The notes under the pieces were generated by a model that was given only the letters and a program-made list of their open reading frames with translations, made no database searches and was not told the DNA's origin. The position numbers were made by a program, and so were the translations under genes. A DNA stretch of 64,000 nt, from the NCBI GenBank assembly GCA_022496185.1, contig WTXG01000003.1, positions 1,054,001-1,118,000 on the forward strand, in the 5' to 3' direction. Shown here one piece after another: positions 1 to 13,354 of this stretch; within the stretch, counting starts at the first letter, position 1, and every line of letters begins with the position of its first letter. The stretch is from Multifurca ochricompacta (lineage: Eukaryota > Basidiomycota > Agaricomycetes > Russulales > Russulaceae).

Positions 1-2604
1 TGTCACAACGCCAATCTGGCCGGGAACAACACCCGACTTGAAGAATTTAGTAACTATTTTCTCAACATTTGAGGCTTCCGTTCTAAACGGCGAATTTACA
101 GCTTGAAGACGCAGGAAATAAAAAAGACGCACCTGTTCAAGAACGAAGTCCCGCTGCTGGAGATTTCTTCTTGGCCCAGGTTCTGGTAGAAAAACATCGG
201 TGTGTCAGGGACGGGCCAAGGAAAGTCGACGTTTTTGCGCAGGCGCTCTGGGGCGGTGACACCGTTCTGCAAGGTGCCCTCATAGAACATATTTGACGGG
301 AATTCGGATAAGCAAGGATGCATGCGATACTGGACTTGCAAGCGGATTGGACGATTACCAAGCACAACCAGACGCTCAAACAGCGACTGAGTGAGTCCAG
401 CTCGGGCAGCCTTCTTGTTCATAATAACAGGACCGAGCTGCTGATGGTCTCCGACAAGCACGACCTGCTTACATCCAAGCACGAGCGGTATCATGCATTC
501 TGAGGGAGAAAATCAGTAGGCAAGAACGTCTAATCAATAGTGCAAAGCTCACCAGGTTCAGCGGCCTGTGTTGCCTCGTCAATCAAGACCGTCTTAAATT
601 TCAGTTTACTGAGTCTGGGGTCTCCTGCGCCGACACAGGTGCAGCAAATGACCTCCGCCGCGGATAAAATCTCTCTCTCGCATTGCCTGATAAGACTCTT
701 ATATTTCCGTTCATCGTTGGAACTCAGTTCGCCTTGTTCATTCTTGAGTTGGATGAGTTTCTGGAGTTCTACTTGTGTCGTATTATTTGCGACTTGATGA
801 TGTAGCGTTAGGAACGCGACAGAGGAGTCAAGCGCCTCACGCGACTTGGCGGTAAGGCGCACGACTTTCAGTCCCGTGGCATGTATCTTCTCGGTGAGCT
901 GATCAACGGCAACGTTTGAGGGCGCGCAAACGAGGACCTGGCCTGGGTTCATCTTCGCAAGGTGATAAACAATCGAAGCAGAAGTGACGGTTTTGCCAGT
1001 TCCTGGGGGTCCCTGGATCAGGCTGATAGGCTTTTGGAGTACGCTCTTGACGGCATACATCTGGGAGTGGTTAAGCTCCGGCAAACCGGGCGCGGAGAAG
1101 CGTTTAGGCATCTGGGTTCGAAGGACTTGAGGCTCGAGCTCATGACCTAGGAGCTTGTGATACTAGTTGCGGTTAGCCCACTGTACAAACTAAGCGAGGA
1201 TGAAAGGGGATACATACGATGTACCCACTGACACTCTTTTCATCGACGGCAAATGTTTTCATAGCAAGCTGCATTCGGTCGAAACTGGTAGACTTCCACA
1301 CAAAATCGGCGGCGAAACCCTGGGTGATGTCGTGTGGGACGCCCTCGGTCCTACGCAGTTCGAGACCAATTTCATCCGAGACGTCTGCGGAGAGTCGGTA
1401 GGCGTTTGGTGACGAAGACCGAAGACGTACTATTGGGAACTTTATGACATGGCCGACACCCTCCCAAGCCTTGTGCATCTCCCCCGTGTAACGCAATCTG
1501 AGCTCGTCGCCGGCGGCGAGGCGAACTTCCCCGCTTTCAAGCTTGGGCAGCACGAACCACGCCACCCTCTTCTGGTTCAGGCCCAGGTCCCACCTCACGG
1601 TGATGTCCGTCTGGGTTTGGCTCTCCTTCAATCGCTTATCGTAGTCGGCTTCGATCTTGACAAGTGGCCCAAAAATATTCTGATATTGATACGCATCCTC
1701 GTAGCGCAGCATGATGGACTGAGGTTCATCGTCAACGCCCGGTTTCTCGAGGTCCTCGAGCGTCGCTTTTGAATTCTCGCGCCATAAGTCCTCGAGACGA
1801 TTAATCTGCTGGAACGAGATTTGGCGCGAGCGCAGCTGCTCAGTCTCGGAAGGGGGTTTCACGAGCCATGAAAGGAAGGAGCGATCGTCGATGAGCGGTG
1901 CCCAGAGAGCCGCGTTCCAAGAAATGTCTTTGGAAATGGCGGCACAAGGTTGGCTGAGCAAAAGGGGGTACAAGATAAGTTGGTGCGTATTATATGGCCT
2001 TCGCAATTACGCACCGACAGAGCAGAACAACAACGGTATCACTTTTTGCTGGAATAAAGCCAAGCATAAAGACGTTCTTACTACCGCAGTTGTAACACTC
2101 AGGTGTGGTCTCGCCAAGTGGGCTCTCAGCATGCAAGATGACCTCCTTGTGCTTGGCGCGAACTAGGTGATTGACAATATGTGAGGCGGATGTATTGCCG
2201 CGCGAATTACAAAACCATTTGGAGCATACGAGGCACTTTACAACGGAAGCTGGGTTGTGAATACCACAATAACTATCAAAACTGAGTCAGATAGCGTGAA
2301 GGGTAAAAATAGGGTGCACGAACCAGCAGGCGTGCGGCGGCAGGTCAACTTGACTCTCTTCCTTTAGATCATCCAAAACGGCATCAAAATCCTCCGTGAT
2401 ACTCCCATTTGTGGACTGCAGTTCTAAGTCATTGTCCATGGAAGAAGAGGTGTGTGTTTGATCATCCAAGATGGAAAGTCTTTCCATGTCGACAGGGACA
2501 TGGCTTTGGGTATTGGATGTGTATATTGATGAAGTGTCATCGACGATAGCAATACCTCCGTAGGAAGAGGCAGAGTCGTACTGAAAATTATCGAAAGAAT
2601 CCAT
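1..2604 (-). CDS. UPF1: UPF1 RNA helicase (5' part, runs off window start)
   Basis: ATP-dependent superfamily 1 RNA helicase, the central factor of nonsense-mediated mRNA decay; cytoplasmic, acts with UPF2/UPF3 on terminating ribosomes. Minus-strand exons that keep the frame: 2324-2604, 2015-2272, 1218-1953, 553-1162, 133-499 and 82 downward. An acidic Ser/Thr-rich N-terminus (about residues 1-85) precedes the Cys/His-rich CH domain (starts PHACCYCGIHNP, with later [10 protein letters not shown]) that binds UPF2. Then come the 1B region and the helicase core with Walker [20 protein letters not shown], motif [22 protein letters not shown] and VQYRMHP. The C-terminal helicase part and SQ-rich tail lie outside the window. 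The start ATG at 2602-2604 is the first in frame and gives the usual acidic leader. All introns seen are 45-61 bases. Identity is essentially certain from the motif series. Confidence 0.97.
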
Positions 2605-2695
2605 GATATGTTGGTGGTTGGTTGAGGTTGAGGTTGATAGAGAGATAGAGCTTATGACGCCACAGCGAGCCTGGTTAGTATTGGTAAGCCACCGT
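2605..2695. promoter_or_regulatory. Shared divergent promoter UPF1/HYPK
   Basis: Only 91 bases separate the UPF1 start codon (minus strand) from the HYPK start codon (plus strand). Both 5' UTRs and the core promoters must lie here or overlap the neighbouring gene. I see no clear TATA box. The role is inferred from gene arrangement only. Confidence 0.6.
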
Positions 2696-3100
2696 ATGTC
2701 TCACTCTCACCCACACCCACACTCACAACCACAACAACGTAGTAATGGGCACCCGGAGTCAGAAGTAATTGTAAATGTGAGTAATAAATTGAATCAGGTA
2801 TATAAAAAATTAAATTTTTAGTACGCCGACGGTTATGCATACTCTAAAAGTAAATTCGAGGAAGGCCTTCGTATCGTCTTGGCCGACAAGCCCGCTAAGC
2901 CGACCAAGGTGCACTCGAACACCATTAAGAAGGAAGATGTTGATTTGATCGTAAGGATTAAGGATCCTTTCCTTGTTTTTAATCGCCCACCTCTCTTAAA
3001 GGTCTCTGAACTAGAAATACCACGCCACCATGCTGAGAAGGCTCTTTTAGACAATAACGGCGATCTGATAAAAACCCTCCAAGCTCTTATTACCCCTTAA
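2696..3100 (+). CDS. HYPK-like NatA regulator with NAC/UBA-like C-terminus
   Basis: Small protein of 102 residues from exons 2696-2776, 2822-2950 and 3002-3100 (introns of 45 and 51 bases, frame kept). The N-terminus is His/Pro/Gln-rich; a basic middle part follows; the end IKKEDVDLIVSELEIPRHH through AEKALLDNNGDLIKTLQALI is the three-helix UBA-like domain shared by HYPK and the NAC alpha subunit. In other eukaryotes HYPK binds the NatA N-terminal acetyltransferase at the ribosome and acts as a chaperone. The length fits HYPK (about 110-130) and is far shorter than NAC alpha. The ATG at 2696 was chosen because upstream in-frame codons would run into the UPF1 promoter. Its 3' end faces MRP51, 27 bases away. 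Confidence 0.85.
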
Positions 3101-3127
3101 CTATTCACTATCTACGCCTGTGATTCA

Positions 3128-4366
3128 TTAAGACTCCTGGTCCTTGCTGGAAGGCAGCGTGTTAATAATAGTCCGAAGTGTACTGAGAAGCTCCTTTGTT
3201 GTTGTCGTCCCCGTCTCTGTAACAGCCTTGCGCTGAGATTTCGGTTTCGGTGTCGTCATCGACCTCTTGCCCTTCAATGGGACTATCCTTTGCGCGTGCG
3301 CGATATATGCACGCGTTCCAGGGGGGAAGGGATTAGCACGCGTCATGTGCAGGTTCACCGCGTCTTCTACAGTTGCTTCAATAATTGCACCATCCAGTCC
3401 CCGAGGTCGCGCAGATACAACCTTTGGAGCTTGCTTGAGCACAGAGTCGACAACACGGAATTGGGAACCCGTTTCGTGGTGGTTGGTAAGCGTTTTGAGA
3501 CTTGCGGCCATTCCCGCAATGCTCACGCCCACCGACGGACGCCCCTCCGAGTCTTGCGACTCAATGAACCTCCCGGGTTGTTCGTTGGTAGTGAAAAAGT
3601 GTGTTAACTGGGAGGTGTGCGCGTAGGAGAGGCCACCATTGCGATGGGGGCGTTGCTCGATTGCACACGAGTTGGGATCCTCGTATAATGCATGGGATTG
3701 TCTCTGTAGGAACCTCCGTCGAACCATCTCGGCTGAACCCAAGGCAGATTCCTCGTAAGCTGACGGCGCGATCAGATGATGCTGAGACGCAACTCTGTCC
3801 GTCCTTGCATGCGTCGCTTCTTCTGACAAGAAACTTAGAAACTCCGGGCGTTGCTGGCGAAGCTTGTCCAGGTAACGTGTGAATTGTCTGGGGCCCATGG
3901 CGGACACGAGTGGGCCAGACGCAACGTACTGCCTCTTACTTGGTGACTCATCAGCCTGACGCTGCACGGCCGGGTCGATGATGTTTCCGCTCTCGTCCTC
4001 CTTTGCAAGCTCTGCCTGGTGCACAGGCCTTGAGTTCATGTAATGTCTCTCCCACGCCTCGCGTACGTTTGGCTCCGTGGCAACTTCTCCCCAACGCTGA
4101 ATGAAGCGTGCTTCGGACTCTCGAGATGTCCACTCCGTTTGCTGCTCGGGGGAATCAACGGCTTCAACAGTTATAAATTTGTCTCTTTTTCGAAGGGCAA
4201 GCGGTCGCTTAAAGCCCCAGTTGCCGCGATGCGCGTTGCCGTCATGCGTAGTGTATAGTTGGCCAATAGTTGGGTCATAAGAGGCAAACTTTGAGCGCCG
4301 AAGAAGAGCCGCGAATGGAGATGGAGACTGTGGTTGGAGGATAGCTGCCTTGGCAATGGCCGCCAT
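3128..4366 (-). CDS. MRP51: Mitochondrial ribosomal protein MRP51 (small subunit)
   Basis: Intronless CDS of 412 residues. The N-terminus has LLRRSKFASYDPTIGQLY followed by NAHRGNWGFKRPLALRK, the signature of the fungal Mrp51 family (mitochondrial 37S ribosomal subunit). Yeast Mrp51 is needed for translation of mitochondrial mRNAs through their 5' leaders. The first 30 residues are rich in Ala, Ser and Arg with few acidic residues, in keeping with a mitochondrial presequence. The start ATG at 4364-4366 (MAAIAKAAIL) was preferred; the open frame extends a few codons upstream without another ATG. The C-terminal half is less conserved and ends in a Lys/Thr-rich stretch. It converges on HYPK. Confidence 0.85.
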   Translation of the reverse strand: MAAIAKAAILQPQSPSPFAALLRRSKFASYDPTIGQLYTTHDGNAHRGNWGFKRPLALRKRDKFITVEAVDSPEQQTEWTSRESEARFIQRWGEVATEPNVREAWERHYMNSRPVHQAELAKEDESGNIIDPAVQRQADESPSKRQYVASGPLVSAMGPRQFTRYLDKLRQQRPEFLSFLSEEATHARTDRVASQHHLIAPSAYEESALGSAEMVRRRFLQRQSHALYEDPNSCAIEQRPHRNGGLSYAHTSQLTHFFTTNEQPGRFIESQDSEGRPSVGVSIAGMAASLKTLTNHHETGSQFRVVDSVLKQAPKVVSARPRGLDGAIIEATVEDAVNLHMTRANPFPPGTRAYIAHAQRIVPLKGKRSMTTPKPKSQRKAVTETGTTTTKELLSTLRTIINTLPSSKDQES

Positions 4367-5424
4367 GTCAAACGCCAATGCTTTGCAGCTAAGAATAAAG
4401 AATAAGAATGAGCTCGCAAGACTGAACTCGCCCTGTGTACCGCGTACCGCGCATCACACGGGAAATTCCTTTTATTTTTAAACGCCGACCGGCATTGAGC
4501 GGACCTCCGCCCACCACTAAAGAGGAGAAGATTTTTCTTCTCTCTCCTTCATGGCGTGTAAATTACTGTCTGTCCTCCGCTAGCTGTACGGTCTTGCCGC
4601 TCTAGGATGGATAGTCCAGACAAACGTCGAAGACAAAATTGATATCTCAAAAACAATCTATGCTGATTGCTCCTCCCGTCGGTTGAGGTGTCAGGACGCA
4701 GGATCACCTGGAGATACCTACAATTACTGGATCCTGTCATTCTGTCATTCTCCTAGTTGATGGTAAGTCGGTTTTCTTGTATCTTCATCCTTCTCTTCCC
4801 CCTCCTGCGGTCCCTTTTGTGATGGACATGGGCAAATCGAGGAAGATAACCCTGGTAAAGGGACACACCCGCACCCCTGATGGGGTAAATTTCGTTGGGT
4901 CTGGATTTTGTCGCTGCCTCGTAAAGGGCATTGTGACATGTATCCCCCTGCGCGAGGTGTGTGTGATATGTTAAAGGCGAGTCTGAGGTTGCCCAACTTT
5001 TTACACCCTTTATGCACCTTTGTTTTGATTATCGACCTGTTGCTGATCTACCCTTTGCAGGTTTTAATCTTAGTTGGATTTAATAAATCATAAATCATAA
5101 TCATATTTAATGTAGTGAAGGAAGGAGAGACATACAAAATAAAAACAAACTTGAGATGTCATGATGAACCACATGATTCAGTCTGTTGAGTCGAGTCGAG
5201 ATTGACGACCGGGACCAGGCGAGAGACGACGTTTAGAAGTGCCTGCTCATCTCGTTTGACGATTGAGCCTCAAACTTCAAGTTTCAGTTTCAAGTTTCAA
5301 GTCTGGTCTGGTCCAATTCTTGTGGTGCACGACGACGTTCACGACCAGCTATTTTTTCCAACCTTTCCAGTACGTCACCCAAAAAAAACTTGAGCAGTAG
5401 GCTACTGTACAATCCCCATTGACC
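4367..5424. other. Intergenic region between MRP51 and sugar transporter
   Basis: About 1.06 kb between two divergent genes. No open frame here shows a recognisable domain or a plausible splice pattern. It holds a short inverted repeat around 4525-4543 (GAGAAGA, T-run, TCTTCTC), AT-rich stretches near 5080-5115 and direct repeats of AAGTTTCA near 5276-5300. The two promoters are presumably here. Confidence 0.5.
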
Positions 5425-7019
5425 ATGGAACGTCCTCTCGAGCAACTACGATACCCCCGAGTTTCCGTTTCCTCTCTCAGCGTTGCCAACCCAACCTCTC
5501 CAGACATGTATCATCGACCCTTTCCGACAGTGAGAGCCGGTACACCTTCACCTGCTGTCTCCAGAGAACACAGTTCTCGCTCATCTCCTGCGCTCGCTCC
5601 TTCACCCTTTCCTCCTTTCCACGATCATTCAATCCCCCCGATGTCATTAAATACCCGCTTATCTAGGGAGGATGCCCCGCCCACCGTGTTTGGCCTACCT
5701 CTCAAATTTGTCTCGTGAGTGCGACGTGTCGTCTTCATTCAGCGTGTATCCGCCAACCTTCCCTGCCCTAGTCTCGTTACTCTTGCAGTTCAGAATGCTG
5801 CACTTTCAATTGTTATGCACTATTCGCGAGTCTCCACCCCCCCTTCTCAATCATATTCTCCCGCATCTGCTGTTCTGCTCAACGAGATCCTGAAGGGTTC
5901 AATATCTTTCGGTATCGCCCTTTGGCGACTCTCAAAATCAGAAGTTCGAAGACCCTTCAACCAACTTCTCAGTGAAACTTTAGCCCTGACTGCTGGAAGC
6001 TCTCCATTCCCGCCCTCCTTTATGTAGTACAAAACTCACTGCAATTTGTCGCCATTAGCAATCTGCCCGTGGCGACCTTCCAAGTGACTTATCAGATGAA
6101 GATCCTCACCACTGCTGCCTTCTCTGTTTTGTTATTGCGTCGCCGCCTGAGCTCAACCAAATGGGTCTCACTTTTCTTCCTTGCCATCGGTGTTGCTATC
6201 GTTCAAATCCAGACCAGCACTAGCGCGCTTTCACCACAAAAAATTAATGTTCCCGTTGGAAGCGCTCACGAATCGGCACCGCTTTACCTGCATATCATGA
6301 GTCCTCTTAAAGGGTTCGGCGCAGTCACCGCTGCCTGTTTCACTTCTGGCCTCGCTGGAGTGTATTTTGAAATGGTACTCAAGAACTCCAAAGCTGATCT
6401 GTGGGTCCGCAACGTTCAGCTATCACTATTCTCGCTCGTTCCTGCACTCGTCCCCGTGCTTTACAGCCCATCTGTTTCCAACTCCCGTGGCTTTGCCGAT
6501 TTACTCAAGAACTTCGGTGGCTGGGCATGGGCCACAGTTGCTATTCAAGTCTTTGGCGGGCTCATCACCGCAATCGTTATCAAATACTCAGATAACATTC
6601 TCAAAGGTTTTGCCACAAGCCTCTCCATCATTTTATCCTTCCTTGCGTCCGTGTTTCTCTTCAATTTCAGTATTACGCCATCCTTCCTTATCGGCTCTTC
6701 GACGGTGCTCATCGCCACATGGCTGTACAATCAACCCGCCGGTAAAGAGCCAACCATCCTGGTGAATGTTGTCAACGGCACAACAGGCAGCAAAGCAGGA
6801 ACTCCCTGGCCTGGTTCTCCAGTCGAATCAGATGGGCCGATACTAGGACAATTCGACAGTCAATCATCCTCCCCGAGAACACTCTCCATGGCTCTTGGTC
6901 CGGAGAAAATAGATACACATTTTCCCCCTATGGTGGACACACCGCGGTATTTGAGTGCGCCATATGGCTCGCCGTTCCCGTCACGGACGCCATCACCTGC
7001 CCCGGTACTACCCTCATAG
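5425..7019 (+). CDS. UDP-sugar (nucleotide-sugar) transporter, SLC35A type, with apparent frameshift
   Basis: Multi-pass Golgi/ER membrane antiporter of nucleotide sugars. Exons 5425-5714 and 5772-7019. A Pro/Ser-rich cytosolic leader of about 85 residues is followed by transporter sequence: LVTLAVQNAALSIVMHYSR, then SPDCWKLSIPALLYVVQNSL, LPVATFQVTYQMKILTTAAF and KYSDNILKGFATSLSIILSF, all hallmarks of the UDP-galactose/UDP-GlcNAc transporter family. A Ser/Pro-rich tail of about 80 residues follows the last helix. Between the first helices and SPDCWKL the frame is broken near 5980: the family reading resumes only if one base is missing in ACTTTAGC, and no GT..AG or GC..AG intron gives the needed phase. 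Restoring one base would give about 512 residues. Substrate cannot be told from the sequence. Confidence 0.85.
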
Positions 7020-7384
7020 TAGCCTTTCGAGGGTCAGTCATGATGCCTGATTCAATTGCGTCGCCCTCGCTGAAAGAGGATTCCCCCTGGCTGGAATGGT
7101 TGGTTCAGCATTCAAAGAAATTTATACCCATTTCGAACGTTGCGCACTCTCTACATATGAAACTTGAAATTTGTTATTTTTCAATTAACTAACCAGCCAC
7201 CCAGCCAGTCACACATTATCCGTCCATACAAGTCTACGTGTAAATCTCACAAGTCCCGGTTCCCCAGCGTAGACATGTTGTTAGAGCCTCATAAATATCC
7301 TTCATTTGAACAATATAAAATTCTTCGCACCTGTGGATTAATTGTCATCCGGACCGGCCTACAACAGCCCTGCTTTTAGCGGCG
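7020..7384. other. Intergenic region upstream of MDM12
   Basis: 365 bases holding the 3' end of the transporter transcript and the MDM12 promoter. AT-rich near 7155-7190. No gene seen. Confidence 0.5.
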
Positions 7385-8581
7385 ATGTCTATCGACCTCG
7401 ATTGGAGCAAGCTTGACGCGTCCCTCGCATCCTCACTCATTTCTGTCCTCAACAGACAACTTCAAAGCGCCCCGAGACCGTCTTTTATTGGCCCTGTAGA
7501 AGTCACTTCCTTCGATTTTGGGTCGCAGCCGCCAGATATAGAACTGGTCGACCTGCGTGACATATATCGTGACTTTCTTGAAGACGACGAAGGAGGTATC
7601 GACGTGGAAAGAGAACCTGCCCGTTCAACGAGTCATGATCATGATGAAGACGAAGGATTTGAGTGGGTGTCGCGTAGAAGTGCAGGGCGTGGTATGGCAG
7701 AAGAGGCACCCATGTACCACCATTTGCCCCCCCATGTCCGGTACGGCCGTGGGCCAGCGTCCGATATATTTTCCCCTCCGCCCTCTTTTGGTCCATCATT
7801 CGGGCCAGCAGGAGGTGCCTGGAACACGGCCACGGGTCTGCCCTCGCTTAGGGTGCGGCCAGCATACTACGAGCACCTGACACACTCACCATCTGGCGGT
7901 GCGACGTCCCAGTCTTTCTCTGGCACACAAATCCATTCTTCGCCCTTTCACTCAACGCGCCCCACGGCTGCACCCTCTTCTTCTTCCTCTCCTCATTCAG
8001 AACTCGCGGATGTTGCAGCTGACCTCTCGCCTGTGATCCCGACAGCGGATGCTATGCAGACGTTGGCTTTGGAGGAGCTATCAGTGCCGCCACTGCCTGA
8101 CGAGCACCCCAATTTGCAGCTGCACCTTCTCATTTCCTGGCACTCTGACATGCGGCTGGCTCTCAAAACATCCCTGCGTATTAACTACCCCTCCCCTCTG
8201 TTTATGTCACTCCCTATTAGACTCTCCGTCACAGGACTTGTTTTCAATGGAGAGCTTGCCGTTGCATACGAAGGTGGCAAGCGTATCCACCTATGCATCC
8301 TCGATGATCTTGACCCATACGGCCCTTCGGCGCGTAGGGGCTCTGGCTCTCAGGGAAGCACGCCGAGCGACCCAGAAGCAGATGACGCGCACGCAGCAAA
8401 GCGACTCCCCGTTGGTCAGCGACTTCTTCCAGATATTTTTATCGAGAGCGAGCTTGGGCAAGCAGATAAGCACGTGTTGAAGAATGTGACGCGCGTTGAG
8501 AAGTTCATCCAAGATGTCATTCGCAAGACCATTGAAGAGGAGTTCGTTTTTCCCAATTTTCACACTTTGGTACTCAGATAA
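7385..8581 (+). CDS. MDM12: MDM12, ERMES complex subunit
   Basis: Intronless, 398 residues. It starts MSIDLDWSKLDASLASSLIS and has SFIGPVEVTSFDFGSQPP and IELVDLRDIYRDFLEDD, the typical start of the Mdm12 SMP lipid-transfer domain. An insertion of low-complexity Ser/Pro/Gly/Asp residues (about 70-215) splits the domain, as is common in fungi. The second half of the SMP domain resumes with LQLHLLISWHSDMRL, FNGELAVAYEGGKRIHL and ends TIEEEFVFPNFHTLVL. Mdm12 links Mmm1 in the ER to Mdm10/Mdm34 in the mitochondrial outer membrane and carries phospholipids between the two. The frame is intact. It converges on ELP3, with 76 bases between stop codons. Confidence 0.95.
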   Translation: MSIDLDWSKLDASLASSLISVLNRQLQSAPRPSFIGPVEVTSFDFGSQPPDIELVDLRDIYRDFLEDDEGGIDVEREPARSTSHDHDEDEGFEWVSRRSAGRGMAEEAPMYHHLPPHVRYGRGPASDIFSPPPSFGPSFGPAGGAWNTATGLPSLRVRPAYYEHLTHSPSGGATSQSFSGTQIHSSPFHSTRPTAAPSSSSSPHSELADVAADLSPVIPTADAMQTLALEELSVPPLPDEHPNLQLHLLISWHSDMRLALKTSLRINYPSPLFMSLPIRLSVTGLVFNGELAVAYEGGKRIHLCILDDLDPYGPSARRGSGSQGSTPSDPEADDAHAAKRLPVGQRLLPDIFIESELGQADKHVLKNVTRVEKFIQDVIRKTIEEEFVFPNFHTLVLR

Positions 8582-8657
8582 CAAGTCTAAGCATCTTCAT
8601 AACCGGTGGCGGAGAGACCAGCGTAGGCGTTGCGCTTGTAGTGCAGGTAATACAGAA

Positions 8658-10821
<2,164 letters not shown>

Positions 10822-11018
10822 TTTTTTTAATCAATCGTGATGATGAAATGAAAGTAGTGACAGCAGCAGCAGCAGCAGCGGCTGTGTGTTCTCTTCACTT
10901 ATCATCGTGTGAATGATTTGCCTAATTTAGTTTGACTATTAGTTAGTTAGTTTCATCGTTTCGACTCGACCTCGGCTCGACTGACACGGTCAACCCACAC
11001 AACCACAGCCAACTAAGC
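10822..11018. promoter_or_regulatory. Shared divergent promoter ELP3/apyrase, with CAG repeat
   Basis: 197 bases between two start codons on opposite strands. It contains a perfect CAG x6 run at 10861-10878 in what is probably one of the 5' UTRs, and an A/T-rich stretch next to ELP3. Assigned from arrangement only. Confidence 0.5.
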
Positions 11019-13354
11019 ATGCCCCCTCCAACAGTTGCAGATGCATGGCTCAACTCGCGTCGTTTTGGGATCGTGGTAGATGCTGGCTCCTCTGGATCAC
11101 GTCTCCAAATATATAGTTGGAGGGATGCGCGCGCTGTCAGGGATGCACTCGGTCCTGAGGCAAGCCGTTCTCTTCCCAAAGTGGAGAAAGGCACAGAGAG
11201 AGACGAAAATTGGGTCATTAAAGTCGAGCCCGGTGCGTCAGTGCTGCCGTCTCGCGTTCTTCGATATTGCGTCGTCTCATCTGATCTGATGTAGGTATCT
11301 CCTCCTTCGCCGGAAATTTAGACGATATTCCAGCTTATCTCGCACCGTTACTCAAACACGCGCAGACACATATTCCTCCATCCCTTCACCCTGAAACACC
11401 ATTATTCCTACTGGCGACCGCTGGAATGCGCCTTTTATCTCCGGAACAACAGGCTACTATACTTCGGACTACCTGCCATTTTCTCAGATTCCACTCGCAC
11501 TTCCGCATAGATAGTCCTTCCCCCGCTGGTCCATGCGGTTCCAGTGTTCGAATTATAACTGGAGAAGAGGAGGGTTTGTTTGGCTGGATATCGGTCAATT
11601 ATCTCTTAAACGGGTTTGGTCCCTTGAACTCAGACCGTTCCACATACGGGTTCTTGGATATGGGTGGCGCTTCGACTCAGATAGCGTTTGAGCCTAGCTT
11701 GGAGGAACAAAAGAAGGCGCAGAACCTCATGGACGTGCGATTGCGTTTGATAGGCGGAGAAGAGATTAGTCACAAGGTTTTCGTGACAACATGGTTGGGC
11801 TACGGAACGAACCAAGCTAGAGAGCGATACGTTGGTCAGGTTATCAGACGACATGAGCGCTCTCGTCCGTCCTTGGTGGATGGATCTCCGGTCCTAGATG
11901 TCATCGAAGACCCTTGTCTACCTAGGGACCTTACACTCGTCGAATCGCCTGTCTATGCTGGGCCGTCCACCGCACACGAACAGAAGGCTCACACCTTACA
12001 CGGGGTGGGCTCTTTCGAGCGTTGTCTGAAGGAAACTTCACCACTTCTCAACAAGACAGTACCGTGTCCCGACGCACCGTGTCTATTCAACGGTATTCAC
12101 GCCCCTCCTATTGACTTCTCCGTGTCTCGCTTCATTGGCATATCCGAGTATTGGTATTCATCAGAGCCCGTATTTGGTCTGGGTGGATCGTACAACTTCA
12201 CGCAGTATGAGCGAGCGGCGCAGGAATTTTGTGGAAAGCCGTGGAACGAAATTCTTCGCAAGCACGAGGAGTTGAAGAAGGAAGGTCAATTGACTAGACA
12301 TGCAGAAGGGGAAGGCGGTAGAATCATGGGGCTGGAAAAGTGGAATGATAAGATGGAAATTTCGCGGTTACAGATGCAATGTTTCAAGGCCGCGTGGATC
12401 ATCAATGTCTTACATGAAGGTCTTGGTATGCCGAGGATTGTGGACCCCGGGGGGAACGACACGATCGAAGCGGATGAAGGAGATGATTATGCAAAGAAGA
12501 AGGGTTTCTGGCGTCCCTGGTTTCAGTCCATGGAGTCTGTCGGAGACATGGCTATCAGCTGGACGCTAGGAAAAATGGTTCTTGAGGCCAGCAAGGAAAT
12601 TCCGCCTCGGGTCAAGAATAGCCGACCACTCCCAGATCCTGTCGAGGGTATCTTGGATGTAGACAGTTCACCAATTCAGCCGAGTCGTCCACCGTTTCAC
12701 TTTGGCCTTGATGCTATTGACGACCACATCTCATCCCACCTTCCTCCATCACTGACTCGTCACTCCCTTGGGTTTCCTCTCGCGGGTGTGCTGTCTTGTT
12801 TTTTCATGGCTCTGTGTGTTTCTGTCATTGCTTACCGACTCCGCCGGTACATCCGTATCTGCGTTCGCCGTCTCACTCCCTTTTCACCCAAGCGCGATCG
12901 GGACCTTGCTGACCTATCGATGGAACAGGGTGGTTCCGTGCATGACGACGGTCCCAATTCATCTCCGTATTCTCTAAGGACGCCATCTGTTCCTTCGCTG
13001 TGGTGTCTACGCCCCATTGCACCCCTGTGGCATCGTCACCGTATACCGCAGCACATAAATCAAATCTTCAGACCACGACAAGTACCTCCGTCTCCTGCCC
13101 GCCCCTCCCCTATACGGCGATCCCCCCCGTCTATCTTCGCTCAACAATCAGACGCATCAACACCCACCTCCACTTCCGCATCACCTACCTTGGGAACACA
13201 TGACGACTACGCATTTCTCAAGAATGCTGATGCTGGGGAGGCCTCTTCTATATCTTTGTATTCACGTTCGAGAAATTCATCAACCATCAGCCTGTCAGTG
13301 TTGATCCCACGCCAGCCGCTATCACGGACAGGTAGTGCTCTTCACCTGCATTGA
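11019..13354 (+). CDS. Golgi-type apyrase (GDA1/CD39 family, YND1-like)
   Basis: Nucleoside di/triphosphatase; in the Golgi lumen such enzymes hydrolyse NDP released by glycosyltransferases. Exons 11019-11232 and 11295-13354 give 757 residues. Apyrase conserved regions in order: VDAGSSGSRLQIYSW, LLATAGMRLLSP, GEEEGLFGWISVNYLLNGFG, YGFLDMGGASTQIAFEP, and a late GGSYNFTQY. A hydrophobic segment near residues 555-580 (GFPLAGVLSCFFMALCVSVI) is followed by Arg-rich RLRRYIRICVRRL and a long Ser/Pro-rich tail. This is the layout of yeast Ynd1: catalytic domain first, one membrane anchor, cytosolic tail. There is no clear N-terminal signal peptide, also as in Ynd1. It could instead be a vacuolar apyrase. 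Works next to the sugar transporter in the same organelle, though not an operon. Confidence 0.9.

Noticed and set aside
1100..1130. GGTTCGAAGG as a tRNA B box
   Set aside because: It is inside a conserved UPF1 exon and no cloverleaf can be drawn around it.
4745..5017. Minus-strand open frame of 90 residues upstream of the sugar transporter
   Set aside because: No domain, no splice context, Cys/Gly/Pro-rich composition looks like chance.
10861..10878. CAG repeat as a poly-Gln coding tract
   Set aside because: It lies between two divergent start codons and outside both reading frames.
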